Source of the DNA: Hyperoodon ampullatus
Taxonomy: Eukaryota; Chordata; Mammalia; Artiodactyla; Ziphiidae
Assembly (NCBI GenBank): GCA_949752795.1
Contig: OX457075.1
Coordinates: 2,852,001 to 2,916,000, forward strand
Direction of reading: 5' to 3'
DNA: 64,000 nucleotides
Within the stretch, counting starts at the first letter, position 1; the number at the start of each line of letters is the position of its first letter. Below, in pieces: positions 1 through 11,080 of the stretch. The notes under the pieces were generated by a model that searched no databases, was not told the DNA's origin, and worked only from the letters and a program-made list of their open reading frames with translations. The position numbers and the translations under genes are program-made.

Positions 1-360
1 GCCCCGCGGGGCGCGTTTCCTCACCTCCTTTCCCCAGCATCCCCCAGGCCTCTACCTGCACCCCAGCCGCTCCTCCCAACTCCAAAGGGCCCCCTTCCAG
101 TTCCGGACGCCACCACCCCGCCCGCGGCGCCCAGTCCTCCTTCCATCACAGAAGGCGGGGCTCAGGACGCTCCAGAGACGCGCAGAGAGAAAACCCTCGG
201 AGACCCCTCCCCACCGTGAGAACGCCGGGAGTGGCCGCCACCACTGGCGGCGGAGAGACTGCGAGGCAGGCAGCGGTCGGAAGGCTTCCTAGTGGACAGG
301 AGGCCCTGCCCCCAGGCTGTTGACCTGGGCAACAAGCCAAGCATTCTGCGTGATTGATTT
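1..360. promoter_or_regulatory. CpG-rich segment, possible CpG-island edge
   Basis: I count about 25 CpG dinucleotides in the first 300 bases, far above the density of the repeats to the right, with GC-box-like GGCGGGG near 156. It looks like the right-hand shoulder of a CpG island continuing off the left end. CpG islands usually mark promoters, so a gene start may lie at or left of position 1. No exon is recognised. Short open frames on either strand here show no family resemblance. Confidence 0.5.
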
Positions 361-522
361 GGGAAGAATATTTGGGATTCCCCGGTTGTTCCAGAGTTGG
401 AAGCACTGGATGGGGGGGTGGGGGGTGGAGTCGGGGGCGGGACGTTAAGGAAGCTTGCGTATCTTGATCAAATCCTCACCGTTTTGGCCTGGTTGCTGCA
501 GGGATTGCGGGTCAGAGTTGCC

Positions 523-676
523 TATTTATATACGGTCTCCCGCCACTCATCCGCTTGTGCTTCGTCTGATCACCTAGGCCTTCCCAAGTGGAAGCTGTCG
601 GTGGGAGTTCTCACTAAGCTCCAACCTGCTAAATAGGGGATTAGCATTTTCCTAGGAGAAGCTTCAAGCGGTAAGC
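523..676 (+). promoter_or_regulatory. TATA-like box followed by a donor-like site
   Basis: TATTTATATA at 523-532 resembles a TATA box, and AAGCG|GTAAGC at 666-676 resembles a splice donor about 140 bases downstream. Together with the CpG-rich DNA to the left they would fit a short non-coding first exon of roughly 560-670 on the + strand. Both motifs are short and expected by chance at some rate, so this is only a suggestion. Confidence 0.15.
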
Positions 677-1339
677 ATGTGCCCAGCGCTGTGTCTTCTG
701 GGCTTTCCGCTGTGTAATGCAGATGGTGGCTGAGCTTTCTGACTTTATTATTGTGAAACCAGCACCTCCTCCGCTTTAGTTCTATTGTAGGGCAGACACC
801 CAGAGGTTACAGAAACGTTTACTGTCTATATAGAGTCATCACCTCCTCATGAATGGCACCTAAAAACCACATGCCAGGCTCCCTGCTACACAAGTGGATG
901 AGGAGGGTGTGCTGGATGTTCTGTGGCCACCAATTTGGTATTAATCAGGTTCTGGATTCACAAAGCCTCCCAATTTCATTTTTGCTATGGTCTGCTTCCG
1001 TGTCTGGATTTTCCCCACCGTGAGATGTGCGAAAGTCCTGCTACCCAGAGCTTTCGAGCACCTTGCAAAGCCTGCTAGTAATGAAGAGTGAGGTCTGTCC
1101 CCTTCTTTGCTTGCTTCCTGCGTCCAGTTAGCAGCAATAGAATGGTCAGCTGGTGAGTCACTGGACGCTATTTAGTCTGTTCTGTCAGCTGTTTATTAAT
1201 CTGTATCTTCCTGTTAAGATGCAGGGTGTGCTTTTTAAAGAAGCCTTACACAGCATAAGTTTTATTTTGGGACTGGACGTACTAATATATAAAGAGGATC
1301 TCTGAGAGTTATTTAGCCCTGTAAGCTGTTTTATTTCAG
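677..1339. other. Unique sequence, nothing recognised
   Basis: No repeat family, open frame of interest or RNA gene is recognised. It is moderate-GC single-copy-looking DNA between the CpG-rich edge and an antisense L2. Confidence 0.4.
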
Positions 1340-1462
1340 CAAAATTTTGTGGGTGCTCACTAGGTGCCAGGCACTGTTCAGGGCACTGGTGGTGCAGCAA
1401 TGAATGAGATGGTCTCAGCTTCCAGAAGCTTATCATCCACTCCAGGGAGATGAACATAAGAA
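1340..1462 (-). repeat. L2 LINE fragment (3' end), antisense
   Basis: Read on the - strand this is the conserved L2 3' end ('tgcctggcacctagtgagc' type). The L2 is cut at 1462 by a younger L1 3' end and resumes at 1661. L2 is an ancient mammalian LINE, long inactive. Confidence 0.7.
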
Positions 1463-1660
1463 AGTGCTGCATAGCACAGGGAGATCAGCTGGATGCTTTG
1501 TGACGACCTAGAGGGGTGGGATGGGGAGGGTGTGAGGGAGACGCAAGAGGGAGGGGATATGGGGATATATGTATACGTATAGCTGATTCACTTTGTTGTA
1601 CAGCAGAAACTAACACAGCTTTGTAAAGCAATTATACTCCAATAAAGATAAAAAAAAAAG
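1463..1660 (+). mobile_element. L1 3' end, heavily 5'-truncated
   Basis: A 3' UTR scrap of the same cetartiodactyl L1 type as the copies ending near 32.53 and 49.38 kb: 'gcacagggagatcagct', a GGGAGGG-rich stretch, 'attcactttgtt', then AATAAAG and an A tail (about 1650-1660). It lies inside an L2, with short duplicates 'aagaaagtg' and 'aaaaaagtg' at its edges. Non-coding. Confidence 0.8.
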
Positions 1661-1960
1661 TGTGGTGAGTGCAGTAAAGCATGGTAGACAGAAAGAGGGG
1701 GTGCAGTGGAGATCTGAGAGTTTCTACAACAGGAGGGGATGGTGGGAGGTGAGGAAAAGAGTCGAGAGAAGGTTTTTGTTTTGGACCCTTGGTTAATGGT
1801 GCTGCTGTTGAGAAGAATGGAAAAGCAGCAGCAGGTGTGTTAGGTGATGGCTGTGGAGACACGGGCTCATTTTTGGACCTGTTGCAATAGTTTGAGAAAG
1901 AGGACTGGGCCGGAAATGCAGACGTGAGCTACATGTAACCATTTGGAAGTGTGTTTCTAC
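1661..1960 (-). repeat. L2 LINE fragment, continuation
   Basis: Continues the antisense L2 interrupted at 1463. The + strand shows weak but collinear similarity to antisense L2 ORF2, for example the 'gttttggac' region. The right boundary is approximate. Confidence 0.5.
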
Positions 1961-2250
1961 TAAAAACAGATTGTACTTTATGTTTATGGCACCTGACAAA
2001 TGACTAGCACTTCAAAAGTATATGGTGTTTATTTTAAAATGTAGTTTTCAGATAAAATGTAAGTGGATTCCAGATCATGGCTTTTTTCTTTAATGGTGTC
2101 ATCTTTTATGTCGGGGATTCAGTGTATCAGGAGGGGAAGAGGGCAGTACAAACTGAACACAACCTACAAAGTGAACTTCAGGGTGTTAACAATGACATTA
2201 AAAGTGTTACTTGCCCTTTCAGGATTAGAGATTTAAAAAACACTCGGATG

Positions 2251-2468
2251 GGGCTTCCCTGGTGGCGCAGTGGTTGAGAGTCTGCCTGCTGATGCAGGGG
2301 ACACGGGTTTGTGCCCCGGTCCGGGAAGATCCCACATGCCGTGGAGCAGCTGGGCCCGTGAGCCATGGCCGCTGAGCCTGCGCATCCGGAGCCTGTGCTC
2401 TGCAACGGGAGAGGCCACGACAGTGAGAGGCCCGTGTACCGCAAAAAAAAAAAAACCAAAAAAAACCC
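2251..2468 (+). mobile_element. CHR-type SINE, short body type
   Basis: tRNA-Glu-derived head 'gggcttccctggtggcgc', body with 'gagccatggccgctgagcc', and an A-rich tail from about 2441. Flanks carry a 10 bp target-site duplication with one mismatch: cactcggatg at 2241-2250 and cactctgatg at 2469-2478. Pol III transcribed when active and mobilised by L1. Short open frames across it are by-products. Confidence 0.93.
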
Positions 2469-2647
2469 CACTCTGATGAACTATGGAAAACTGTATATTG
2501 AATTTGATCTTGAAATGCTGTAGAATGAAGGTTATTTCCAACAGTGCCGCACTAGTTCCCGGGAAGTCGGTAAAAATGTGTCCTTTATCATACAAAGAAT
2601 TTTCAAGAACACCTTTATGTAAAATCGTCCTTGTATCCAGGAATCTA

Positions 2648-2718
2648 GCCTAAACCTAACCTTAACTCTAACCCTAACCTGTCCCCTTAACCCTAACTCT
2701 AATCCCAACCCCCAACCT
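2648..2718 (-). repeat. Degenerate telomere-like (CCCTAA)n tract
   Basis: About 70 bases of CCTAA-type units (aaccttaactctaaccctaa and similar), including two perfect ACCCTAAC units among variants. By composition this is a short interstitial telomere-like repeat with the TTAGGG strand on the minus side. It is too degenerate to be a recent telomere insertion. Confidence 0.6.
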
Positions 2719-2779
2719 GTGTGTCGCACTGTCGACTTAAAAAAAGGCACAACCTGACAGTTGCGAGTTAAGTTTTGCG

Positions 2780-2926
2780 AGCTAGGCTCTAGAGCGCAGG
2801 CTCAGTAGTTGCAGTGCACGGGCTTAGTTGCTCCGCGGCATGTAGGATCTTCCCGGGCCAGGGATTGAACCCGTGTCCCCTGCATTGGCAGGCAGATTCT
2901 TAACCATTGTGCCACCAGGGAATCCC
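2780..2926 (-). mobile_element. CHR-type SINE, 3'-truncated
   Basis: Reading from 2926 leftwards gives 'gggattccctggtggcac' and the CHR head and start of the long body type, ending near 'agagcctagctcgc'. Only the first ~147 bases of the element remain. It faces the + strand SINE at 3021, about 95 bases away, forming an inverted pair. Confidence 0.85.
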
Positions 2927-3020
2927 CGAAACGCAGGTTTTTGTGACACAACTTCCTATTGAAGAATTCCAGTTGGATGTTCCACCAGCATCCTAAGCAA
3001 AGCATTTTAAAAACTGGAGT

Positions 3021-3346
3021 AGGGACTTCCCTGGTGGTGCAGTGGTTAAGAATCTGCCTGCCAATGCAGGGAACACGGGTTAGAGCCCTGGTCCAGGAAG
3101 ATCCCACATGCTGCGGAGCAACTAAACCCGTGAGCCACAACTACTGAGCCTGCGCTCTAGAGCCCGCGAGCCGCAACTACCGAAGCCCAAACGCCTAGAG
3201 CCCCTGCTCCGCAACAGGAGAAGACACCAAAAGCCTGCACACCGCAACGAAGAGCAACCCCCGCTTTCCACAACTAGAGAAAGCCCGCGCGCAGCAATGA
3301 AGACCCAACGCAGACAAAAATAAATTAGTTATTTATTTAAAAAATT
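3021..3346 (+). mobile_element. CHR-type SINE, long body type, full length
   Basis: Head 'agggacttccctggtggtgc', the full ~290 bp body ending 'agacccaacgcagac', and an AAATAAATTAG-type tail. Target-site duplication aaaactggagt (3010-3020) and aaaactgaatt (3347-3357 approx.), two mismatches, suggesting an older insertion than the short-type SINEs. Confidence 0.93.
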
Positions 3347-3477
3347 AAAAACTGAATTAATTATTCCCCACAGCCCACACAAAAAATTGAGTTCTCCTAA
3401 TTGCATGTCCTTTTCCAGTGAATAGCTCCTTCTTGCACTTACCTGCTGAATTGGGAATTGGGAATTCATTTATGTTT

Positions 3478-3770
3478 CTTCTCCCTCACACCCAACAGCC
3501 AGATTCACATTTAGTAAAATTTCCCTCCTAAATATCAAAACCACCCCTTTCAAATGCCACTGCACTAATTCAGCCCATCATCTCTCACCTGAACTATTGC
3601 CAAAGCTCCACAATGGATTCTCCTACCTCTTCTGCAATCCATCCTCCATGACTTTACTAAAGGTTTTTTTTTCCCTGAAAAGCAAACCTGATGTGTCGCT
3701 CTTCAGGGACTCCTTGTGGCTTTCTGGGCTGCTCTGGTTCTATTTCTGGGTGGGATAGGAGGCCAGGATT
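3478..3770 (+). repeat. L2 LINE fragment
   Basis: Collinear by eye with L2 ORF2: 'ctccctcacacccaacagcc', then 'atctctcacctgaactattgcc', 'caatccatcctccatgac' and 'gatgtgtcgctcttcaggg'. Frames are destroyed. Downstream bases 3771-3954 show nothing recognisable. Confidence 0.65.
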
Positions 3771-3954
3771 CTGGCTGACTGAAATCCAGGGACAGCTTAC
3801 TTGCCTCTAGAACAAAGACCATTCTGTCTTCAACGTCTTCATGTTTGCCATTGCCCAAGAACCTCCCATGAGCTTGACATGAACAGGCTCAAGGGAACTC
3901 ACATTCATGAGCAGACAGGGTAAGGTGCAGCTTTTTAAGGAGGGTCTTCATAGC

Positions 3955-4455
3955 TTGAGGGAGGACTGACCTTCACCTCCTGGTGTTCACATCCTTGTGT
4001 AATCCCCTCCTGCGAGGAAGGGCTGGCCTTACTGACTGACTTCCAAGGAATAGGATGTAAAAAAGAAATGAGATATAATTTCCAAATTGGTTTAGAAGCA
4101 TGCTGTGGCTCTGTCTTGGGTGTTCCTTCTCATATGCCCTTGGATTAGTCCTGGGGGAACTAGCTGCCCTGCCTGAGGCAGCCTGTGGAGAGGCCACGTG
4201 AGGGAGCCTGGAAGCAGACCCTTTCTCAGCTGTGCATGAGAGGACAGCAGCCCTGACCAGCACCTTGGCTGCAGCCTTGTGAGAGCCCTGGAACCAGAAC
4301 GACCCAGCTCACCAACTCCTGGACAACCCACAGCAACTGTGAGCTGTGTTTAAAGCATTTCTGCTCATTTCTGTGAGCTATTCTGTGAGTTGTGTTTAGA
4401 ATTCTAACCACGACATTTTGGAGTAATCTGTTATGCAGTAATAGATAATTAATAG
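3955..4455 (+). mobile_element. MLT1-type LTR (ERVL-MaLR), solitary
   Basis: Near 4295-4450 it shows the MLT1 LTR landmarks 'accagaacgacccagctcacc', 'cacagcaactgtgagc' and the end 'ttttggagtaatctgttatgcagtaatagataattaa'-like stretch. The 5' part includes 'tgtaatcccctcctg' and 'agcctgtggagaggccacgt'. MaLR LTRs are non-coding remnants of an ancient mammalian retrotransposon. No partner LTR or internal part is seen. Confidence 0.75.
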
Positions 4456-5607
4456 CAAGTCCTAGAGAAGGAGGATCTCACTGAGGCAAAAAAGACAAAA
4501 GAAAATTTAATAGAAATTTGATAGAAAAGTTAATAGATTCTTTAACAAGAATCTCAAATAGATGCAATTATACAATTTTAAAAAAGATTTGCTGGGCTTC
4601 CCTGGTTGCGCAGTGGTTGAGAGTAAGCCTGCCAATGCTGGGGACACGAGTTCATGCCCTGGTCCGGGAAGATCCCACATGCCGCGGAGCGGCTGGGCCC
4701 GTGAGCCATGGCCGCTGAGCCTGCGCGTCCGGAACCTGTGCTCCGCAACGGGAGAGGCCACAACAGTGAGAGGCCCGCGTACTGCAAAAAAAAAGAAAAA
4801 TAAATAAAAAAATAAAAAAGATTTGCTGTAAGTACAAAACATGACTTTGGATTTAAAAATTCAAGAAACACTAAAAATTATTATGGTTGCTGTGAAAATT
4901 CAATTCATGGAGCAGATAACTAAAAGGGACAAATAATTCACAGCTCACAGCACAGAGGAAAAAAGGAAAGAATTGCAAATCATAAGGAAAACAATAAGAC
5001 ATTTGGAAAGCAAACCTAAGAAATCTATTATACAAATAATAGGATTTTTATGAGAAAAGAGAACAAATAGAGAAGTGATGATTAAGGGTAAAATAGAATA
5101 TAAAGCTATTCTAAAGTTTTTTTCAATGTTCGAATCATTTTACTGAAAGGGAGTTCCAAACAGGATTGGGCAAAAAAGACACACGCCTAAACATAGTCTG
5201 GCAATGTTTCTGAACTTCAATGATAAGGAAAAAAAATATGTCTAAGCTTCTAGCCAGAAATCACAGGATACCTATAAAGAAAAGAAGATTCAACTTCTCT
5301 GCAGGATTGGAAGCTAGAAGATAGTGGACAATCATTGTAGGCTACTGAGTGAACAGGTATAAGTCCCAAGATCATATACCCAGTGAAGACATTGTCCTTT
5401 ACATTTGCACACCACCCACATATTCTATCCAAGGAAAACACTTCAGGAAGTAACCTAACCAAAGGAAAAAGAAATCTGAACAAAGGGCTTAGATAAGGAA
5501 ACTAAAGAGTACAAGAAACAGTGGTGAGCAATGAGTTTTGTAAGACATGGTTAAACCTAAAGGGATGACTATTACATCGTTTGACGTTACATACATGCAC
5601 TGAGAGT
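4456..5607 (+). other. A-rich stretch, possibly an old L1 or HAL1 piece
   Basis: Outside the SINE at 4594-4814 the + strand is strongly A-rich with many stops, and parts resemble decayed LINE ORF1 or inter-ORF sequence ('agccagaaatcacaggat', 'tatacccagtgaag'). I cannot assign it firmly and no coding frame survives. Confidence 0.35.
4594..4814 (+). mobile_element. CHR-type SINE, short body type
   Basis: Head 'gggcttccctggttgcgc', short-type body and a long A-rich tail with AATAAA units. Perfect target-site duplication aaaaagatttgct at 4581-4593 and 4815-4827, so the insertion is recent on the scale of this window. Confidence 0.95.
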
Positions 5608-5622
5608 AAGAAGAGCCTTCCC

Positions 5623-5823
5623 GGGCTTCCCTGGTGGCGCAGTGGTTGAGAGTCCGCCTGCCGATGCAGGAGACACGGGTTCGTGCCCCGGTCCGGGAAG
5701 ATCCCACATGCCGCAGAGCAGCTGGGCCCATGAGCCATGGCCGCTGAGCCTGCGCATCCGGAGCCTGTGCTCTGCAACGGGAAAGGCCACAACAGTGAGA
5801 GGCCCGCGTACAGCAAAAAAAAA
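5623..5823 (+). mobile_element. CHR-type SINE, short body type, recent
   Basis: Complete short-type element with an A tail and a perfect 15 bp target-site duplication, aagaagagccttccc, at 5608-5622 and 5824-5838. The intact duplication and near-consensus body mark it as one of the youngest insertions here. Confidence 0.96.
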
Positions 5824-8147
5824 AAGAAGAGCCTTCCCATTTCTGGTTAGGCATGTAAGGAGCTTGGAAATTGTCACTGTGTTCTGAGAGGTAAACAGCT
5901 AACCAAACTGAATCAGCAACTGTTCTTAGTCCATCAGAGAAGTGAGGTCACAAAGTAAACTGCTGCTCCCCAAATCAGAGAGACAGACACGTGGATACTG
6001 AGAATCACAGCTTACTAGAGCAGAAGCCCCCTCAGGAACCAATACCAAGGTAGGGGAAACTGAATTTAAATTGACAAATTGTTGGAGGCTCAGTGTGAGT
6101 AATTCTGAGTTAAAAACTCCAGAGGGACACAGTCAAGGAGGGCCTCCCTTTACCTCTAAGAGTACTACCCTCTTGAAGTGAAGACTGGAGAAAGACCTCC
6201 TCGTGCTTCTGGTGGGGGGTGGGGGGAGGCTAGCCATTTTGAACCATGTCTGAGTACTCTGTCCTGCCCCCCAGAGTACTCAAGGGCTGCCCTCAGGAGA
6301 AATCATTTTTCCCAACTGAGCTGTAGGAAAGGGATACTCCAGCTCCCTCTATTCTTCCACATGGGGGACAGAAAATACAAGATTTCATCCCACTCTAGCT
6401 ATTCTGTCACATGCAAGGGCAGGAAGAGCAGAAACGGAGAAGCACTTCTGAAGTCTGCCGTTCAGGGGCACAGGCTCATTAAAAGAGTAAGATTTAATCA
6501 TAAGATTAAAGAACATTTCTTCTCCACACACACTTGACTACCATATTGCTAAAGAACTATTTACTCCAGTTCCTTTTACACAGTACCTCATATCTGGCCA
6601 CCAAGAAAACTCACAAAGCACACTAAAATGAGAAAAAACACGGTTTGAAGAAACTGAAAAAATAGTAGAAGCAGAGTCAGGTATGGCAAGAATGTTGGAA
6701 TTATAAACCAGGAATTTTTTAAAACTATGTTTAATATGTTAAGTGATATAATGGACAAAGTAGACAACATGCAAAAACAGATGGATAATGTAAGAGAGAT
6801 GGAAATTTTAATAAAGCATCAAGAAAATACGAGAGTAAAAAACACTAACAGAACTGAAGAGTTCATCAGATGTGCTCATTAATAGACTTGGCATGGTTGA
6901 GGAAAGAAAGGCTGAGCTTGAGTCTATTCCAATGGAAACTTCCAAAACTAAAAAGAAAAAAGAAAAGACTTTTAAAAAGACAGAACAATATATCCAAGAA
7001 CTGTGGGACTACAACAAAACGAGTAAATGTGTGAATGGGAATGCCAGAAGGAGAAGAAAGAGAAAGGAACAGAAGCAATATTTGAAACAATAGTGCCTGA
7101 GAATTTCCAGCAAATAACATCAGACACCAAATCACAGGTTCAGGAAGCTGTGCTTAGAGAAACACAAGCAGGATAAATGCCAAAAAAGAAAAGAAAAAAA
7201 AAAAACCCTACACCTAGGCATATCATATTTAAAATGCAGAAAATCAAAGATAAAGAAATAAATCTTGAAAGAAGCCAGAGGGAAAATCAGTTTACCTAGA
7301 GAGAAGTAAAGATAAGAACTACATCTGACTTCTCTTCAGAAACCATGCAAGCAAGAAGACAGTGGAGTGAAATGTTTAAAATATTGAAAGAAAAAAACCC
7401 ACCAAGGTAGAATTCTGTACCCTGTGAGATTATCCTTCAAAAGTAAAGGAGAAATAAGACTTTGCCAGACGAACAAATTTTAAGGGAATTTGTGACCAGT
7501 CAACCTGCCCGGTGGGATATGTTCAAAGAAGTTTTTCTCAGAAAAGGAAAATTGCATAGATCAGAAACTCAGATCTACATAAAGAAAGGAAGAGTGTTGG
7601 AGAAGGAATAAGTGAAAATGTTTATTTTTCTTTTTCTTAATTGATCTAACAAATAAGAGTTTGTTCAAAATAACAGTAGAAACAATATATTAGGCTATAT
7701 ATGCTTATGTACAAGTGAAATAAATGACAACAACGATACAGGGATGAGAGGGAGGAATGGAATATTTTTTATTATAAGATTCTTGCACTACCTGTGAAGC
7801 AGTAAAGTGTTATTTGAAAGTGGACTTCAATTAATTGTAAACATATATTGCAAACTCTAGGACAACCACTAAATAAAAGTATAATGGATACGCTAAGTAA
7901 GGAGAGAAAATGGAATCATATAAACTGCTCAGTTAAAACCACAAAAGGAAGAAAAAGAGTGGAGGAACAAAGAACAAAGGGCAACAATCATAGAAAACAA
8001 TAACAAATATGGTAGATATTAATTCAGCTATATCAATAATCACTTTCACTGTCAGTGATCTAAATGCATCAATTGAAAGACAGAGATCATCAGAGTGGAT
8101 CAAAAAACACTACCCAACTATATGCTGTCTACAAGAAACTCACTTTA

Positions 8148-8405
8148 TTTAAAAAAATTTTTTAATTCCAGTATAGTTGATTTACAATATTGTGTTAGTT
8201 TCAGGTGTACAGCACAGTGATTCAGTTATATATATTCTTTTTCAGCTTCTTTTCCCTTATAGGTTATTACAAAATATTGAGTATAGTACCCTGTGCTATA
8301 CAGTAGGTCCTTGTTGGTGATCTATTTTGTATATAGTAGTGTGTGTATGTTAATCCCAACATATGGGGGGAGAAGTGGGAGGTGGGTGGGGGGAGGGATA
8401 AATTA
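8148..8405 (-). mobile_element. L1 3' UTR fragment nested in older L1
   Basis: Reverse complement of the L1 3' end also seen at 41.6-41.9 kb (ctgtatagcac, 'ctgaatcactgtgctgtac'). It is 5'-truncated and sits within ORF2 of the older L1, flanked by agaaactcacttta (8134-8147) and agaaacctacttta (8406-8419), a 14 bp duplication with one mismatch. Non-coding. Confidence 0.85.
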
Positions 8406-8419
8406 AGAAACCTACTTTA

Positions 8420-8756
8420 GGGACTTCCCTGGTGGTGCAGTGGTTAAGAATCTGCCTGCCAATGCAGGGGACACGGGTTCGAGCCCTGGTCCGGGACGAT
8501 CCCACATGCTGCAGAGCAACAAAGCCCGTGCGCCACAACTACTGAGCCTGCACTCTAGAGCCCACGAGCCACAACTACTGAGCCCACAAGCCTAGAGCCC
8601 ATGCTCCGCAACAAGAGAAACCACTGCAGTGAGAAGCCCATGCACCGCAACGAAGAGTAGCCCCCGCTGGCTGCAACTAGAGAAAGCCTGCATGCAGCAT
8701 GGAAGACCCAACACAGCCAAAAACAAAAATAAATAAATTTATAAGAAAAAATATAT
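8420..8756 (+). mobile_element. CHR-type SINE, long body type, nested
   Basis: Full long-type SINE with an AAATAAATAAATTT tail. Its target-site duplication is agaaacctacttta (8406-8419) and agaaacccacttta (8757-8770), so it landed exactly in the right-hand duplication made by the preceding L1 fragment. Confidence 0.93.
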
Positions 8757-10503
8757 AGAAACCCACTTTAAATATAAAGCTAAATATAGATTAAAAGTAA
8801 GTGGGTGGAGAATATATATACCATGCTAACACTACTCAAAAGAAAGCAGGAGTAGCTATATTAATGTCAGATAGAGCAGTCTTTGAAGCAAGGAAAATTA
8901 CCAAGGATAAAGAAGGGCATTGCATAATGATAAAGGGGTCAGTTCTCCAAGAAGGCATAACAATGCTTAACGTGTATGTGCCTAACAACAGAACATCAAA
9001 GTACGTGAGGCAAAAACTGATAGAACTGCAAAGAGAAATTGGCAAATCCACCATCATAGTTGAATATTTCAGCACGCCTCATCAGAAATCCAGCAGGCAG
9101 AAAATCAGTAAGGACACAGTTGAACTCAACACCACCACCAATCAACTGGATATAACTGACATCTACAGACTATTTCATCCAACAACAGCCAAATACACAT
9201 TCTTTTCAAGCTCACATGGAACATTCAGAAGATAAATCATATTCTGGGCTATAAAATATACATTAACACATTTAAAAGCATAGAAATCATACAATATATG
9301 CTTTCAGGTGACAATAGAATTAAAGTAGAAATTCATACTAGAAAGATGGTCAGATAATCCCCAAATACTTATAGATTAAACAACACACTTCTAAATATCA
9401 CATGAGTCAAAGAAGAAATTGTAAGAGAAATTTTAAAATACTTTGAAATAATAAAAACGAAAATACAACTTATCAAAATGTGTGGGATGAAGCAAAAGCA
9501 GTGTTTAGAGGGATATTTATAGGATTTAATGCATATATTAGAAAAGAAGAAAGATCTAAAATAAATCATCTAAGCTTTCACCTTAGAGAACTAGAAAAAG
9601 AATAAAAAATTATATTCAAAGTAAGTAAGAAAAAAATTATAAAAGTTAAAGCAGAAGTCAATGAAATTGAAGGCAGGAAATCAACAGAGAAAATCAACAA
9701 AACAAAAAGCTGGTTCTTTGGAAGATATTAATAAAACTGATAAGCCTCTAACCAGGCTAACTAAGAAAAAGAGAGAAGATACAAATTACTTTAATAGAAA
9801 TGAAAGAGGACTTCACTACAGATCTTTGAGCTACATTTGTTCTTTTTTTCTAGTTCCTTGAAGTGTAAAGTTAGGTTGCTTGAGATTTTTGTTTCCTGAG
9901 GTAGGAATTTATTGCTGTGAACTTCTCTCCTAGAACTGCTTTTGCTGCATCCTGTAAGTTTTGGTATGTTGTATTTCCCTTTTTGTTTGTCTCCAAAAAT
10001 GTAGGGGACTTTTAACACCCCTACCTACTAATATTGTATTGCTATCTATTTCTCCCTTAAGGTCTGTTAGTATTTGCTTTATATATTTTAGTGCTCTTAT
10101 GTTAGGTGCCTGTGTATGAATAACTGTTATGTTTTCTTGATGAATTGTTCCATTTGTCATTATATACTGTCCACCTTTGTCTCTTGTTACCTTTTTTGGT
10201 TGAAATCTATTTTGTCTGATATGAGTATGGCTACACATGCTTTATTTTGGCTGCTGCTTGCTCAGAGTATCATCTTCCATCCCTTCTCTTTGAGCCTATA
10301 TTTGTCTTTAGAGCTGAGATCAGTCTTCCAGAGGCAGCATATAGTTGGAATTTGTGTTTCAATCTATCCTACCACTCTGTGTCTTTTGACTAGTGAATTC
10401 AATCCATTTATATTTAGGGTGATTATTGATAAGCAAGGGCTTAGTACTTCCATTTAATCTTTTGTTTTCTGGTTGCTCCATATCTCCATTGTTTCTTTTT
10501 CTT

Positions 10504-10712
10504 TTTCTTTTCTTTTCTATTTATTTTGGCTGCACCGGGTCTTCATTGAAGCATGCAAGATCCTTAGTTGCAGCATGTAGGCTCATAGTTGTAGCATGCA
10601 GACTTCTTAGTTGTGGTATGCATGTGGGATCTAGTTCCCTGACTAGGGACTGAACCCAGGCCCCATGCATTGGGAGTGCGGAGTCTCACCCACTGAACAA
10701 CCAGGGAAGTCC
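10504..10712 (-). mobile_element. CHR-type SINE, older variant
   Basis: From 10712 leftwards it reads 'gggacttccctggttgttc', an older CHR head, then a divergent body and A-rich tail. The flanks repeat 'ctccattgtttctttttct' (10484-10502 and 10713-10731), a near-perfect target-site duplication. Confidence 0.9.
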
Positions 10713-10870
10713 CTCCATTGTTTCTTTTTCTTGTGTTTCTGCCTGCCATTTTGTTTTGGTGGATTTCTATAGTATTTTTCTCAGTTTCCTCTTTTGTATA
10801 TTTTGTGTCTCTGCTCTAGATTTATGTTTTGTGGTTAACATGAGGTTTGTATAAAATATCTCATAGATAG

Positions 10871-11080
10871 GGGCTTCCCTGGTGGCGCAGTGGTTGAGAG
10901 TCCACCTGCCGATGCAGGGGACACGGGTTCGTGCCCCGGTCCGGGAAGATCCCACATGCCGCGGAGCAGCTGGGTCCATGAGCCATGGCCACTGAGCCTG
11001 CGTGTCTGGAGCCTGTGCTCCACAATGGGAGAGGCCACAACAGTGAGAGGCCCGTGTACTGCAAAAAAGAAGAAAAAAAA
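10871..11080 (+). mobile_element. CHR-type SINE, short body type
   Basis: Short-type element with an A/G-mixed tail. Target-site duplication atctcatagata at 10858-10869 and 11081-11092. It splits the inter-ORF part of the - strand L1. Confidence 0.94.

Larger units (their letters stand above)
5885..9811 (+). mobile_element. Old L1 (L1M type), 5' UTR to mid ORF2, 3'-deleted
   Basis: The 5' UTR-like part is 5885-6590 ('cagagagacagacacgtgg', 'catatctggccaccaagaaa'). ORF1 remnants run about 6700-7150 (coiled-coil-like Lys/Glu-rich peptides). Then come the inter-ORF region ('gcaagcaagaagacagtggag') and the ORF2 endonuclease start ('tatatgctgtctacaagaaact' near 8120). ORF2 continues after two nested insertions, with 144 open codons at 8801-9235 related to the endonuclease domain, and stops matching near 9811 at about residue 300 of ORF2. 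Reverse transcriptase, C-terminus and 3' UTR are absent. All frames are broken. It abuts an oppositely oriented L1. Confidence 0.8.
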
